Program-made: the position numbers and the translations under genes | Shown here: positions 10,473 through 21,736 of the stretch, one piece after another | Numbering within the stretch: position 1 is the stretch's first letter | Layout: each line of letters starts with the position of its first letter | Source of the DNA: Artemisia argyi | Lineage: Eukaryota; Streptophyta; Magnoliopsida; Asterales; Asteraceae | Length of the DNA: 64,000 nucleotides | Direction: 5' to 3' | NCBI GenBank assembly: GCA_030686995.1 | Contig: CM060680.1 | Location: 80,342,060-80,406,059 of the forward strand | The notes under the pieces: model-generated | The model's input: only the letters and a program-made list of their open reading frames with translations | What the model was told of the DNA's origin: nothing | The model's database searches: none

Positions 10473-11897
10473 TGATGAGGCAAAAAATGAACCATTTTTA
10501 GGGGGTCATTTAAGCCGTAATTGGAATTTATTTGATCAAATATTGCCCTAAATCGTTCCTTTTGTGATTTTAGGTACTTTGGGAGTGAATTCTGGAAAAG
10601 GAAGCATTTTGGACGTTTTTTGGAGCATAAAAGTGAAGAAAATGGCAAAGACTTAATTTTCCTTGCTGGGAACAGTACCTGACGGTGACAAGAAGGATTT
10701 TTTGACGGCGTCAAGAGCAAAATGGATGACGACCCAGAGAAAACGTGACGGCGTCATAAGTAGGGCGTCAAGAGTAATTTTGGTGACGGCCTGGAGCAGG
10801 ATTACACCTGACGGCGTTACCCATGGATCTAGGCAGTCCGAGAACTTTATTAGTGGCGAGATGACGGCGTCAGATTTTTCCTCTTGACGCCATCACCTCA
10901 CAGAATCTATATATACTTTTTTATTTTTCATTCATTAAAAAGAGGAACTTGTTTGGAGAATTCTAGGGCCGAACCTAACAAACCCTAGGTCGTTTGTAAC
11001 AGTATTTTCAAGGGTTTTCACCCCTTGAAATCTTTCATGTTCAATTAAGATAAGTTTTCTTTCAATTCATTCAATATGTCTATGTGTTGTTTGAATATAT
11101 CTTATGCTTGTCATGATTTTAACATGCTAGGCTAGATCTTTCATGTGTTTGCTTTGATGTAATGAAACCTAGATGTTAATTATAGGTTGATTGCTTGTTT
11201 ATAGTTGTAATGGATGAATGATTTCAATGTTAGGCTTAAGAAAACTGGCAGATCTCCATTGTGTAACTTGCTTGAACGTCTTAAGAAACATGAACCGATG
11301 TGTACTAGGTTTTTATGATTGTATCTAATGCATGAGCGAATTCTAGGGATCCCATGTTAGAAGCTTCTTAGCTGGCTCGACATAGGAGTGAAGTAGGAGC
11401 TTATAGGATTGGGGAAGTAAGTACGCCACCCCATGAATGGTATTAAGGAATACAATCCGTCATCCACGCAACTGTAACAAGTAATTAACCTGTAAAAGAT
11501 ATCTAGGGAGTAGTGAAATCTAAGTAAACACAATTCTCCCATATATTGCTCACACCACTATCTTAAGTTAGTTTATTTTCATTTTTATTATTTTATTTTG
11601 ATTGCATCTTTAGTAATTGTGTTAGTTGACTAGCAACTAATTCCGAACATCTTTTAAAAACCGAGATTTTTATTTGCTTTCCTAAAAATATAAAAAATAC
11701 AAAAAGAATCATCTCTCACCTCTAGACCTAGTTTTTAGGCTTTCTATTCCTAGCGACACTATTCCTGAGTTGAACGACCAATCCTCCGGTACTTGTCACT
11801 ATACTATACTACAACAATCAGGTACACTGCCTGGTGGGGGTTGTAAGCTTCTCGAGATCCCTCGAGAGGTAAAGCCTGGTGCAATTCCCACGCATCA
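10473..11897 (+). repeat. Athila-family LTR copy B
   Basis: 1,425 bp from TGATGAGGC to CGCATCA. U3 has a degenerate palindrome array at 10680-10894; several sites differ from TGACGGCGTCA by C-to-T or G-to-A changes at CpG. The TATA box is near 10907. It ends against nonrepetitive sequence starting CTTTG at 11898. No matching 5-bp duplication is visible because the left partner is not in the window. Confidence 0.9.
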
Positions 11898-12908
11898 CTT
11901 TGCAACCTTCATATCCGAGCCTAATATATTTGTGAGATAATTATTTTCATACTATAAGGCGATGACGATTACGTGTTAATCTGAGCCTGCTTTGCTTGTG
12001 TGCAATCTGTTTGTGTGCAATCTGCTTAGAAAAAAAAAAGTGCACTTGGACAAAACTTGGACCAAAAATCTGCACTTGGACCAAAAACTTTGACAAAAAA
12101 CTTGGACAAAAAAAAAAAACATCATAAGACAAAAACTAAAAAATAAAAATAAAAAATAAAATAATAAAAAAAAGGTACAAAAGTTGAAAAAAAATTCAAA
12201 AGCTGCAAAAGTACCCTCCCACTAGGGAGGGTTTTGTCAGCGATGGTACCCTGCCCACTAGATGGGGTTAATATAACACAACCCATTTGTATATGGAGCG
12301 TGAAGTAGCCTTATAGCAAAAGTAGTGGTGGTACGAATACAACGCAGGACGTCACTGCTTTAATTTCTTTTGATATTTTGTAGGTTCACATGTTGTAGTG
12401 AATCCTTTTCTTACCCGGTATTATTTCACTATAACACTGGTAGTAATTGCAACAAATACTTTTTATGTGTAGCTATTTATAATTAATTACTTATCATGTA
12501 ATCAGGGCCGTCTCATTGATTTAGGTGACCTGGTGCGAAACTAAGAATGAGGTCCTTTAGATCACGAAAATCTTAAATATTATAACAAATTCAAAACATA
12601 ATATACTTAGACATATATAAATACTAATTGACACATTCTAAATCGGAGGCCCCTCACATAATATTTAAAAAGGGTTGTAAAAATTTAAGTTATACATGTA
12701 TAAATACTAATGGACATTACTAAATCGGAAGCACCTTCACGAACGATGACCCTATGCGTTTGCCCCACTTGCACATGCTAATCGCCGCCACTAGTTAGTA
12801 ACACATGTGCATACCAAGCTTGTATTCATCTCTTAAGTTGTCTGGTGGCCTTTGACCAGTTTGGTATGTTTCCGATAGAAGTAATTATATTAGCTCTACC
12901 CATTTGAA
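11898..12908. other. Low-copy or degenerate spacer
   Basis: No supported gene. It contains an A-rich stretch (about 12028-12190) with short repeats of the type TGCACTTGGAC and TTTGTGTGCAATCTG, and a small hairpin CCCTCCCACTAGGGAGGG near 12216. Around 12505-12800 lies sequence beginning CAGGGCCGTCTCATTGA that resembles the end of an old hAT-like element, but I cannot define matching ends or a target duplication. Confidence 0.4.
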
Positions 12909-13565
12909 TACGGATCCCTTGCAAAGTGAGTAAAATTACAAAGTGTACAAAGCCATTCATAGTGTAACACGTGTCCCCCAATCTAAATTATACATAAAAT
13001 CCGCCCATGGGTAATTTGGTCTTTTGACCCGTTTTTTCTTTTCCACCTCAATTTTCAAACGTATATATCTCTTAAACGACAAACTTTTAGAAAAAACCGA
13101 TTTCACCAAAATTTTTAAAATTTGATTCTCTTTAATTTGGTATAAATCTTTTTGACTTTTTCGAAACTTTTTTTTTGACATATTCATTGGGTCATGATTT
13201 TCTTGATGTTTTTGCTATTTTCGACCCTATTTTTTACCTTAAAAATTGCCGAATCATAATATACTTAAAACACGAAAGTTGTAGATTTTGATTCACTCTT
13301 TACCCAGAAATTTCAATCACTCAAATCCGATATGATATGAGTGAGATATCGCACATTAAATATGACGTTTTAGTCATATTTGTTGCACACAACGTGTTTG
13401 ATGAAATGTTTAGCTTAGATTTTTTGTCTTAAAATCGAGTTAAATGCACTTATTTTTTTTCCCACCAACGCATTATTAATAATTTTATTAATGTAACATT
13501 CAAAAAGTGATGTTTTTTAATCATTATATTTTTAAAATATACATTTAGTTCATCAGTTAGGTTAT

Positions 13566-15175
13566 TGATGAGGCGAAAAATGATCCGTTTTTAGGGGGTC
13601 ATTTAAGCCCGGAATTGAGATCAAATATTGCCCTAAATCGTTCCTTTTGTGATTTTAGGTACTTTTGGAGTGAATTCTGGAAAATGAAGCATTTTGGACG
13701 TTTTTGGAGCATAAAGTGAAGAAAACGGCAAAGTCTTAATTTTCCTTGCTGGGAACAGTACGTGACGGTGTCATAAGCTTCTTCATGACGGCGTCAAGAG
13801 TAATACAAGAGGTGGAAGTGGATAAAGTCCGTGACGGTCTAGAAAGTTTTGTGCATTGGAGATGACGGCGTCACCCAAGGCCGTTATGTGTAAAATTAAA
13901 GAGTTATGGCCTAGAAAATTTCCTAAAGGCGTCACGTAGGCCGTCACGTGTTAACTTGTCAAAACTTGCGCGCGAAGTAGCTGATATTGTTTTGGTCATA
14001 ACTTTTGCATACAAACTCGGATTTAGGTGATTCAAAAGCCCATGCGAAGAGGACAAAGAATTCTACAATTTGGTGAAGAAAAATTGGTCATGACCCCGTC
14101 ACTCTTTACGGGGTGACGCTGTCAAGCCTTGCCGACAGAAAACTTGCCTATAAATATAACATCATAACTTCACTTTTTGTAAGCCCTAAACCCTAAGGTC
14201 GATTCCTGGGTTTAGGTAGGTGTTTTTGCAGCAACTTAGAGGGTTTCAATCACTCCATAAACATCATGTATTGGTTTGTTGATTCTATCTTAATTATGTT
14301 TTTCATTATCATTGTTGCTTGCTCTTCTTTGATGATGTTTTGCTAATTCACCTTGTGTCTACTTATGATTGTGTGAAACTTGTATATAATTGATTAGATC
14401 TTATCGATTCCTTGTTGATGTTTGTGTCTATCTTCATCAATTAGGGTGTGACACTTCGGTAGGTCTAATTGGTTTAGCTTATAATTCTTGTTTCCTATTG
14501 TCTCTTGTTTAATTGAATGATATCGATGTTAGGCTTAAGAAAACTTGCAGACTTCCAATTGGTAACTTGCCTGAACGTCTTAAGAAACATGATCGGAGGT
14601 GTACTACGATTATATGGTTGTATTTAATGCGTAAGAGAATTCTAATGATCCCATGTTAGGAGCTTCTAACAACTCGACATAGGAGTGAAGTAGGATCTTA
14701 TAGAGTTAGGGAATATTGTACACGGCCCTACGACTAGTATTAAGGAATACAACCCGTCAATTAAAACAAGGTGTGACAATTCAATAGGTAGAATTGGATA
14801 GCTAGCAAGGAGTAACATATCATAGGTAGACATGCTTCACTTATCTTGTAGAACCTTAGTTTATTTTTCTTGCACATTAGTTTGATTAGTAGCTTTTGGG
14901 TTAGTTGATTAGCAACTAATTCCGCCCCTCCTTCCAATACCCGAGATTTTTACTTGCTTTTCATAAAATATAAAAATACAAAAAGAATCATCCTTCACCT
15001 TTAGACCTAGTTAGATTAATTTCAATCCTAACGACACTATTCCTGAGTTGAACGATCAATCCTCCGGTACTTGTCACTATACTATACTACAACGATCAGG
15101 TACATTGCCTGGTGGGGGTTGTAAGCTTCTCGAGATCCCTCGAGAGGTAAAGCCTGGTGCGATTTCCACGTATCA
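13566..15175 (+). repeat. Solo Athila-family LTR inserted in the foldback element
   Basis: Runs from TGATGAGGC to CGTATCA and is flanked by the perfect 5-bp duplication GTTAT (13561-13565 and 15176-15180). It has no internal element sequence, so it is a solo LTR left by LTR-LTR recombination. At 1,610 bp it is longer than the other copies, and its U3 is the most diverged, with TGACGGCGTCA sites partly decayed. It is therefore probably an older or different subfamily. Confidence 0.93.
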
Positions 15176-15715
15176 GTTATTAGGTTCATCAGTTAGGTTA
15201 TTAGGTTCATCAATTAGGTTATGTTTTGTTCATCAGTTAAGTTATAGGTTATAGGTTCATCAGTTAGACATTTTGTTCATCATTTACTTTGGTTCATCAA
15301 TTTTTTCAGATTCATCAATTTCAGGTTCATCAAATTTGATCAAATGTTTGGGTTCATCAGTTATTGACTAACAGATGAACCTATAATTATAGGTTCATCA
15401 GTTATTGACTAACTGATGAACCTATAATTATAGGTTCATCAATTATTGACTAATTATAGGTTCATCAGTTAGGTTCATTGATTTTTTGGTTCATTAATTA
15501 TAGGTTCATTAGTTAGTTTATCAGTTATTGACTAACTGATGAACCTATAATTATAGATTCATCAGTTATTGACTAATTGATGAACTTATAATTATTTGTC
15601 ATGTGTTATATGTTTAGGTTCATCAATTAGTCAAAAATGTTACCATAAAAACTGATGAACCAAAGTAACCTAACTGATGAACCTAATAACCTAACTGATG
15701 AACTAAATGTATATT
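15176..15715. repeat. Palindromic minisatellite in the foldback centre
   Basis: Dozens of short units built on GGTTCATCAGTTA, in both orientations (TAACTGATGAACC), often separated by TTGAC or ATAATTATAG. A smaller piece of the same repeat lies left of the solo LTR at about 13540-13565, so the LTR inserted into this array. It forms the loop region between the two long arms. Confidence 0.75.
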
Positions 15716-16582
15716 TTAAAAATATAATGATTAAAAAACTTTACTTTTTGAGTCTTACATTAATAAAATGATTAATAATGCATTGAGAAACAAAAATTAG
15801 TGCATTTAGCTCAATTTTAACACAAAATATATAAGCTAGACATTTCATCAAACACATTGTGTGCAACAAATATGAGTTAAACACCATCTTTAACGTGTGT
15901 TATCTTACTCATATGTGATCGGATTTGAGTGATTCAAAAACTTGTGTAAAGAGTGAACAAAAATCTATAACTTTCATGTTTTAAGTTTTTACCGATTCGA
16001 CATTTATGAGGGTAAAAAATAGGGCTGAAAATGACAAAAAAATAAAGAAAATCAAGACCACTTTATATGTAAAAAAAAAGTTCAAAATATTTAACAAGAT
16101 TTATACCAAATTAAAGAGGATTAAATTTTAAAAATTATGGTGAAATCGGTTTTTCGTAAAAGTTTGTCGTTTGAAAGATATTTGCGTTTGAAGTTTTAGG
16201 GTGGAATAAAGAAACGGGTTAAAATGACCAAAATGCCCCCTAACCGAATTTAAAAAGAAAAAAGAGAGGGAGTGGGTGGTGGACACTTGTGAGTGGATTT
16301 CTAGCCTTTGTAGACTTTGTATTTTTAGTCCCCTTTGTAGGGGATCGCACCTCTTTGAAGCATTAGAGGTGACATATTCTCGATTGGCCTATTCATATGT
16401 AAATGAGCCGAAACTGCCATCTACATATCGTGTATAAATTGTTGTGTTCCTGCTACTAAATTACGGTTCAAAGTCAAAGAGGCTCACTATGTAGTTGCAT
16501 AACTTTGTTATTTATGTTATGTTCTAAAAGTATGGTGGCAGATATTATGATGATTTAACAATTAAATGTATTTGATGCTTAC

Positions 16583-16936
<354 letters not shown>

Positions 16937-17294
16937 TTACAATATGCTGCTGAACTATTCAAAAATATAAAAGGTGGCAATCTCAACTAATTTACTTTAC
17001 AGATAGGCAATTCAGTTTATAATTTTTCTTTAATAAACGGGTTAGAGTTGCCCAAAGTATACTTTAATTCCTAAAATCTCACAGCACATTATTCAAGAAA
17101 TCATATTTTACAGAAGTAATATAACATTTGCAATCCTATTTGATGACAGACTAACTAGTTCATATGAAAAATGAAAAGTAAAGAACTTTGTGAAAAAAAA
17201 ATGTCTATAGTCAGTCCAATTGGCCACCTCGATAACATTGCTACTAGATGCATTGTAATGTAAAATTGAAGTATACTCAGCTTTAAAATGCATA

Positions 17295-17313
17295 AAGATA
17301 ACGAGATAAGACA
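17295..17313. repeat. LINE target-site duplication (left copy)
   Basis: AAGATAACGAGATAAGACA here is repeated exactly at 18413-18431. The two copies bracket the LINE, and the first mismatch on either side falls at the element boundary. Confidence 0.92.
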
Positions 17314-18412
17314 ACAACAACAACATACCCAATCCCGCAAGAGCGAGGTATGGGGGAGGTATCAGTGTAGACATATCCTACCCATACCTCAGGCGAAGCC
17401 TAGGAGTAGAGAGACTGCTTCCAGGGAGACCTTCGGCACGTGCACATGTGTGAGTGATAAAGAAACCCAAAGTGCAAGGGGCAAAAGAGCAACAAGACAA
17501 ACAAAGCACAGAGAACCAAACAAAGAACAAGGAGCAAAGCAAGTAAAGCAAGCAAACAAAGCATAGAGGAACGCAAGAGAAACAAGGAACGAAAAGGCAA
17601 AACAAACACAAGCAAGAACGTAATGGCAAGCAGGCACCAGGCAAGAAGACAACACAAAAAACAAGCAAAGCAACGCAAGAGGGCAAAAGCAAAGGCAAAG
17701 CAAATGGCAAAAGCTAAGGCAAGGGGGCTAAAGCTAAGGCCAGAGGGGGGAAAAGCTAAGGCAAAGGGAAAAGAAACACCACTAGCCTACTAAAAACCTA
17801 AAAGGGGACAAGCAAAGAGACCAAAATGCCTAAAGTGCAAAAGGGCCTACCAAACCTAAAACGCAAAGGGGCAAGGCAAAGACAACCTACCACACGACCT
17901 AAACTACCCGCAAGATCTAATCCTAGCTTTCCACTCTTTCCTATCTGAGATCATGTCCTCGGACAAGAGAAGCTCCTTCATGTCTAACCTAAGTCTATCC
18001 TCCCACCTGAGCTTAGGTCTTCCCCTCCTTCTCAAACCGTCGACCCTCAGCTCTTCGACTCTCCTTACTGGCGCCGTCTGTGGCCTTCTCCTGACATGAC
18101 CGAACCACCTCAACCTTCCTTCTCGCATCTTCGAGATTATAGTTTCAACTTCAAGTTCTGCTCTGAAAACTCCGTTCAGTATCATGTCAAACATGGTCTT
18201 ACCACAAATCCACCTTAGCATTCTCAGTTCTGCCACTTCCACTTTGTTAGCTTGGGCTTTCGTGATAGGCCAACACTCTGACCCGTACAAGATAGCTGGT
18301 CTGATCGCCACCCTATAAAAATTTCCCTTAAGCTTAAAGGGGACTTTCTTATCACAGAGCACACCTGACGACGCCCTCCATTTCGCCCACCCTATCACAG
18401 AGCACACCGTAC
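17314..18412 (-). mobile_element. 5'-truncated RTE-type LINE
   Basis: Read on the minus strand, it has the end of a LINE polyprotein, a 3' untranslated region, and a terminal (TTG)n tail (plus strand AACAACAACAAC near 17313-17327). It is flanked by a perfect 19-bp target duplication, 17295-17313 and 18413-18431. A (TTG)n end and the conserved 3' sequence with GGTATGGGGGAGGT are features of plant RTE LINEs and the SINEs that borrow their tails. The insertion lies about 460 bp upstream (gene sense) of the isocitrate dehydrogenase exons. About 1.1 kb remains, so only the 3' end was copied. Confidence 0.9.
17904..18407 (-). pseudogene. LINE reverse transcriptase C-terminal region
   Basis: A 167-codon open frame with the motifs RPAILYGSECWPITK, AELRMLRWICGKT and RLRWFGHVRRRP, followed by a basic RRRGRPKLRWEDRL segment. 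This is the well-conserved C-terminal region downstream of the polymerase domain in plant non-LTR elements; the endonuclease and polymerase catalytic domains are absent because of 5' truncation. The frame has no stops, so the insertion is not very old, but it cannot be functional. The leading Met is simply the first in the truncated frame. Confidence 0.88.
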
Positions 18413-18431
18413 AAGATAACGAGATAAGACA
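18413..18431. repeat. LINE target-site duplication (right copy)
   Basis: The second copy of the 19-bp duplication, directly next to the truncated 5' end of the LINE. Confidence 0.92.
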
Positions 18432-19754
18432 CGGTCTATAAAAACTGAGAGCTGAGTTCTTACCGGTTTTATTGGAGGTTAATATTAGTCTTTATGTGTT
18501 TCATTTTTATGTAAAAATATGGTGAATGACTGTGTGCATTACTATGCGTGTTATTGTGAGGCTTTTGATGTTATTTTGCAAAAAAAACTAAATATACTCT
18601 GTGTTTTTTGTGAGGCTTTCAAATATTTTATTTGCAAAAATTTTAACCAAGAGGATTTCAAAAGGGGATTCAAGTTTCCTTCAAACTCTGTATTTAAAAG
18701 GATTTTAAGCTACTCTCTTTGGTATTTTTTAAAGTATGATGAAGCAAATAATGTTATTATATCAATGTATATGATTATCAAATATTAGAGTACGAACGGA
18801 TTTGTGAATTTTCTATAGTGTCCTGCCTAATGTACATGTTATAGGTGAAATATTATGTGGCAGTTGTAGAGAATTTGAGTGAGCAATAGTTATTTGAAAT
18901 GTTAATAAAAGGATAAGTAGATGTGATTTCTTAAAATATTAAATATTATAATGTTTTTGTTTGAATGCATAACTGATTTTGTGTAATGAGTATGACTTGT
19001 ATGTTTTCATAGTCTATATGTCTCTTGGAAGTGACTCATTGGTTTGTTTACATAGTTATATTGTTTCAAAGAATGGCGGTACCTTGTGGAAATATATGTA
19101 TGTTGCAGATTACTATTGTTCAGTGTGTTTTTTTAAGATATGTGTAATCATCATTTTCTGTAATACTTGATACAATATTGATTACCGGTTTTGTTAATGA
19201 GGTTTAGGTTATTCATGTGCTAAATTTTGATTGAAAAAAGAGTGGTGTCAGCAGACTTGGGACATATGTGTTGAGCTTTGTTTATTTTGATAACTTGAGT
19301 TTGCTTAGTAAATAATCTAATAGGTCTTTTGTGGTTTTCAAAAGGGGTTTTAAGTTGTGTTTCATGTTACATGATTCTCAAATATCTAAGTTTGATATTG
19401 ATAAGTTTAAAATTGTTTGTATTAATGAGCGAATTTGTAAAGTGTACATGTTAGGTGAAATACTATGTGATAGGCAAGAGTGATTTTGATGGAGTAATAG
19501 TGATTTGAAATGTTGATCAAAGGATATGCAGATGCGATTTTTGTAAAATGATTATCTAATTATCGATTCATTTCTCAATGAATATTATGTTGTTACATAA
19601 CTGATTTTGTGTAGTGACTTATAGTCTATATGGTGTTTGTGCATTAATTATATGTATGCCAAGTTGTTTGTTCTGATAACCTGATTTCGCTTGTTAAAGG
19701 AAATAAAAAAGGGCTCAAGTTGTTTTGAAAAGTATTACTGTATGTGATATGTAG
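18432..19754. other. AT-rich spacer with a degenerate internal duplication
   Basis: No gene is recognised. Two stretches about 600 bp apart resemble each other: around 18820-19030 and 19430-19640. Both contain GTGAAATA, TTTGAAATGTT, AAAGGATA, CATAACTGATTTTGTGTA and ATAGTCTATATG in the same order. The match is patchy, so it is an old tandem duplication or two copies of an unknown repeat. Confidence 0.5.
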
Positions 19755-20255
19755 TTAGAGGACTAAAGGAAAGGAGTTTTTGGTGACAGGGGTCTTGTCT
19801 AAATATTTTGGATCCAAAGCAATTTTTTCTAACCCTGATTTAACATTGTTTGGGTCAGGGTGTGCAACATAAATTCCATTGTTATAATCAAGTCCTGTTG
19901 CTGAGCAAAATGTTTTGAAATCCAGGACAAGTTTCCTTTTCCCATTTAAGACTGAGAAACTGATGAGAAATTCCTTAAGGGGCCTGAGTTCGTTCTCATC
20001 AGTGGAGGGTGTCGGGTCATGGGCCTGAGCAGTACCCCAAAACTCAGTGAGGAAGTTGTGGTACTGAAAGTAGGGTGTGGAGGTGAAGGCGGTTTTCAAA
20101 GGGCAATTATACAAAAACTTTATGATTTCCTTATAGGAAGGGACATTGGTTGGGTAGTAAAAGTTGCCTACAACATTGTTGGTATTGAATTGCACATCAG
20201 CCAGAGTCAATTTTGCCCATTGAGGTGCAAGCTTGATTCCTTTGTCATCTGCCAT
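19755..20255 (-). pseudogene. Extra ORF downstream of copia pol (env-position ORF), truncated
   Basis: A 166-codon frame beginning MADDKGIKLAPQWAKLTL and ending in SFPLVL, a point where relatives continue for several hundred residues, so the C-terminus is lost. Recognisable segments include VGNFYYPTNVPSYKEI, YHNFLTEFWGTA and DFKTFCSATGLDYNNG. I know this family only as an uncharacterised protein associated with Asteraceae copia elements. No signal peptide or membrane segment is visible in the remaining part, so its position is env-like but its nature is not shown. It begins about 910 bp after the end of pol and has a TATA-like sequence 310 bp upstream. Confidence 0.75.
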
Positions 20256-20432
20256 TTTAGGTCAAAAAGATTTTAAAATTTTAATGGCAGAATATCACTC
20301 ACTAGATGATCCACAAGTTGAGTCCAACTTGTTTTCTTTTCGTGAAATGAGTGATATTGTTATCAAGTTGATTGCAAACAGAAATGATTTCTTGTTGCAA
20401 ATATTCTTAACCAAGAAAGAATGATTTGAAAA

Positions 20433-20434
<2 letters not shown>

Positions 20435-20472
<38 letters not shown>
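20435..20472. repeat. 38-nt poly(T) run (poly(A) on the element strand)
   Basis: An uninterrupted T-run inside the presumed leader of the extra ORF. It could be a slipped microsatellite or the trace of a retroposed poly(A) tail. Nothing further can be concluded. Confidence 0.85.
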
Positions 20473-20473
<1 letters not shown>

Positions 20474-20564
20474 AAAAAATTACACACAACTTTGCAATGG
20501 AGAAATTTTTGTAGAGTTTCTTTAAGAAATTTGTGTGTGTGTGTTTTGTGTGTTTTGAAAGGGG

Positions 20565-20572
20565 TATTTATA
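20565..20572 (-). promoter_or_regulatory. Possible internal TATA box upstream of the extra ORF
   Basis: The minus strand reads CTCTATAAATACCCC, a canonical plant TATA context, followed by a CA-rich stretch (ACACACAAAACACACACA) like a plant leader, and then the ATG at 20255. It lies in the pol-to-ORF spacer. Separate transcription of the extra ORF is inference. Confidence 0.45.
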
Positions 20573-21167
20573 GAGGGTGAGGAATACCATTGGTTAGGTA
20601 TTTTGAAAATCAAAATGAATAACCGTTTTGTCTCCGCATTAAATGCCACCACTCCACTTTCCCGGGTTATGCGCAACTGTCGAGGTGAACAGTGCAAGGG
20701 CCTGTACAAAGTGCACTTTTGCAGGCATGATGTAACAAAAATATCAAGAGATATTATTTGTGAGGGAAGGCAATTAATGCCTAGTGGGATATTGGTAATT
20801 AAGTGGGGGCTCAAGATATAGATGCCAGTGAGGCAGAGACATATATTCTTATATTAAATAGGAAATCCAGTTACCAACCTAGGACATTTACTAACTAGAT
20901 ACTTAGAGCATTTAGTTGTGCATTGAATTGCATCAGTAAATGTCATGAGTCCCCTGAATGAGAATTCATTCGGTGAGAATATTCTGGTTTGGTTATTCAG
21001 TGAGTCTTTCACTATGTGAGAAACACCTTGCAGGTGGGTTATTGATGATGTTGAAGGGTTTCACTGAGGAAGGTAATGGATCAGGGATAAGATAGAGAAT
21101 ATACACCATGTTAGAATATTTTAATCAGTGAGCTGATTATCAATATCTAACATGCCCAGTTCTGCTT

Positions 21168-21596
21168 TCAGTCTGGTGAAAGTAGGTTCATCCAAAGGTT
21201 TGTGAAGATATCAGCTAACTGATACTCAGTGGGAATGAAGTGTAATTCAATATCACCTTTCATGATATGATCCCTGATGAAATGATATCTGATATCAATA
21301 TGCTTTGTTCTTTGATGAAGCACAGGGTTGTTTGAAATAGCTATTGCACTTGTGTTGTCACAAAAGATGGGTACCATTTTGTAATGAATACCATAGTCAC
21401 TGAGCTGACTTTTCATCCATAACACATTTGCACAACAGCCTGCAGCAGCAACATATTCAGCTTCTGCTGAGGACATTGCAACGAATTGTTGCTTTTTAGC
21501 ACTCCAACAAACTAACTTTCTACAAGAAATTGGCAGGAGCCTGAAGTACTTTTTTTGTCCATGTTGCATCCTGCATAGTCAGAGTCTGAGTATCCC
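21168..21596 (-). pseudogene. Copia RNase H domain
   Basis: The end of pol. Visible motifs are KLVCWSAKKQQFVAMSSAEAEYVAA, here with the catalytic Glu of SSAEAEY, then IFCDNTSAIAIS with Asp, and HIDIRYHFIRDHI with the C-terminal His/Asp region. ADIFTNLWMNLLSPD replaces the usual ADIFTKPL ending, and the frame stops shortly after. The start of the domain lies in another frame just to the right (around 21570-21600), so at least one frameshift separates it from RT. The protein would degrade the RNA strand of the RNA-DNA hybrid. It is decayed and not expected to work. Confidence 0.88.
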
Positions 21597-21736
21597 TTCA
21601 GATCAAACCATGAACATTTGGGATAATAGAGTCCAAGACTGGAAGTGCCTTTCAGGTACCTTAGAATCCTTTTGACAGCAGTGAGATGAGATTCTTTTGG
21701 GTCAGACTAATATCGTGCACATAAGCAAACTGAGAA

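Larger units (their letters stand above)
12909..16350. mobile_element. Foldback / Mutator-like non-autonomous DNA element, split by a solo LTR
   Basis: Left arm 12909-13560 and right arm about 15700-16350 are inverted copies of each other along roughly 650 bp. For example, the left arm has TTTGTTGCACACAACGTGTT and the right arm the reverse complement of TTTGTTGCACACAATGTGTT. The termini read TACGGATCCCTTGCAAAG and, reversed, GTGCGATCCCCTACAAAG. Flanking 9-mers CCATTTGAA (12900-12908) and CTCTTTGAA (16351-16359) agree at 7 of 9, consistent with an old 9-bp Mutator-type duplication. No transposase is visible. Without the inserted LTR the element is about 1.8 kb and could fold into a long hairpin. 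Confidence 0.7.

Noticed and set aside
10418..10887. Open frames across LTR boundaries that also appear near 31329-31798 and 36931-37297
   Set aside because: They repeat because the LTRs repeat. They span the polypurine tract and palindrome array and show no protein family.
12505..12800. Possible old hAT element starting CAGGGCCGTCTC
   Set aside because: I could not find a matching inverted end or an 8-bp duplication, so it is only mentioned in the spacer entry.
15176..15715. Regularly spaced repeats reminiscent of a CRISPR array
   Set aside because: Units are irregular, occur in both orientations with no unique spacers, and the context is a plant foldback transposon.
17378..17710. Leu/Cys-rich minus-strand frames resembling membrane proteins
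   Set aside because: Produced by purine-rich short repeats of the LINE 3' region. Several overlapping frames look alike, as expected for low complexity.
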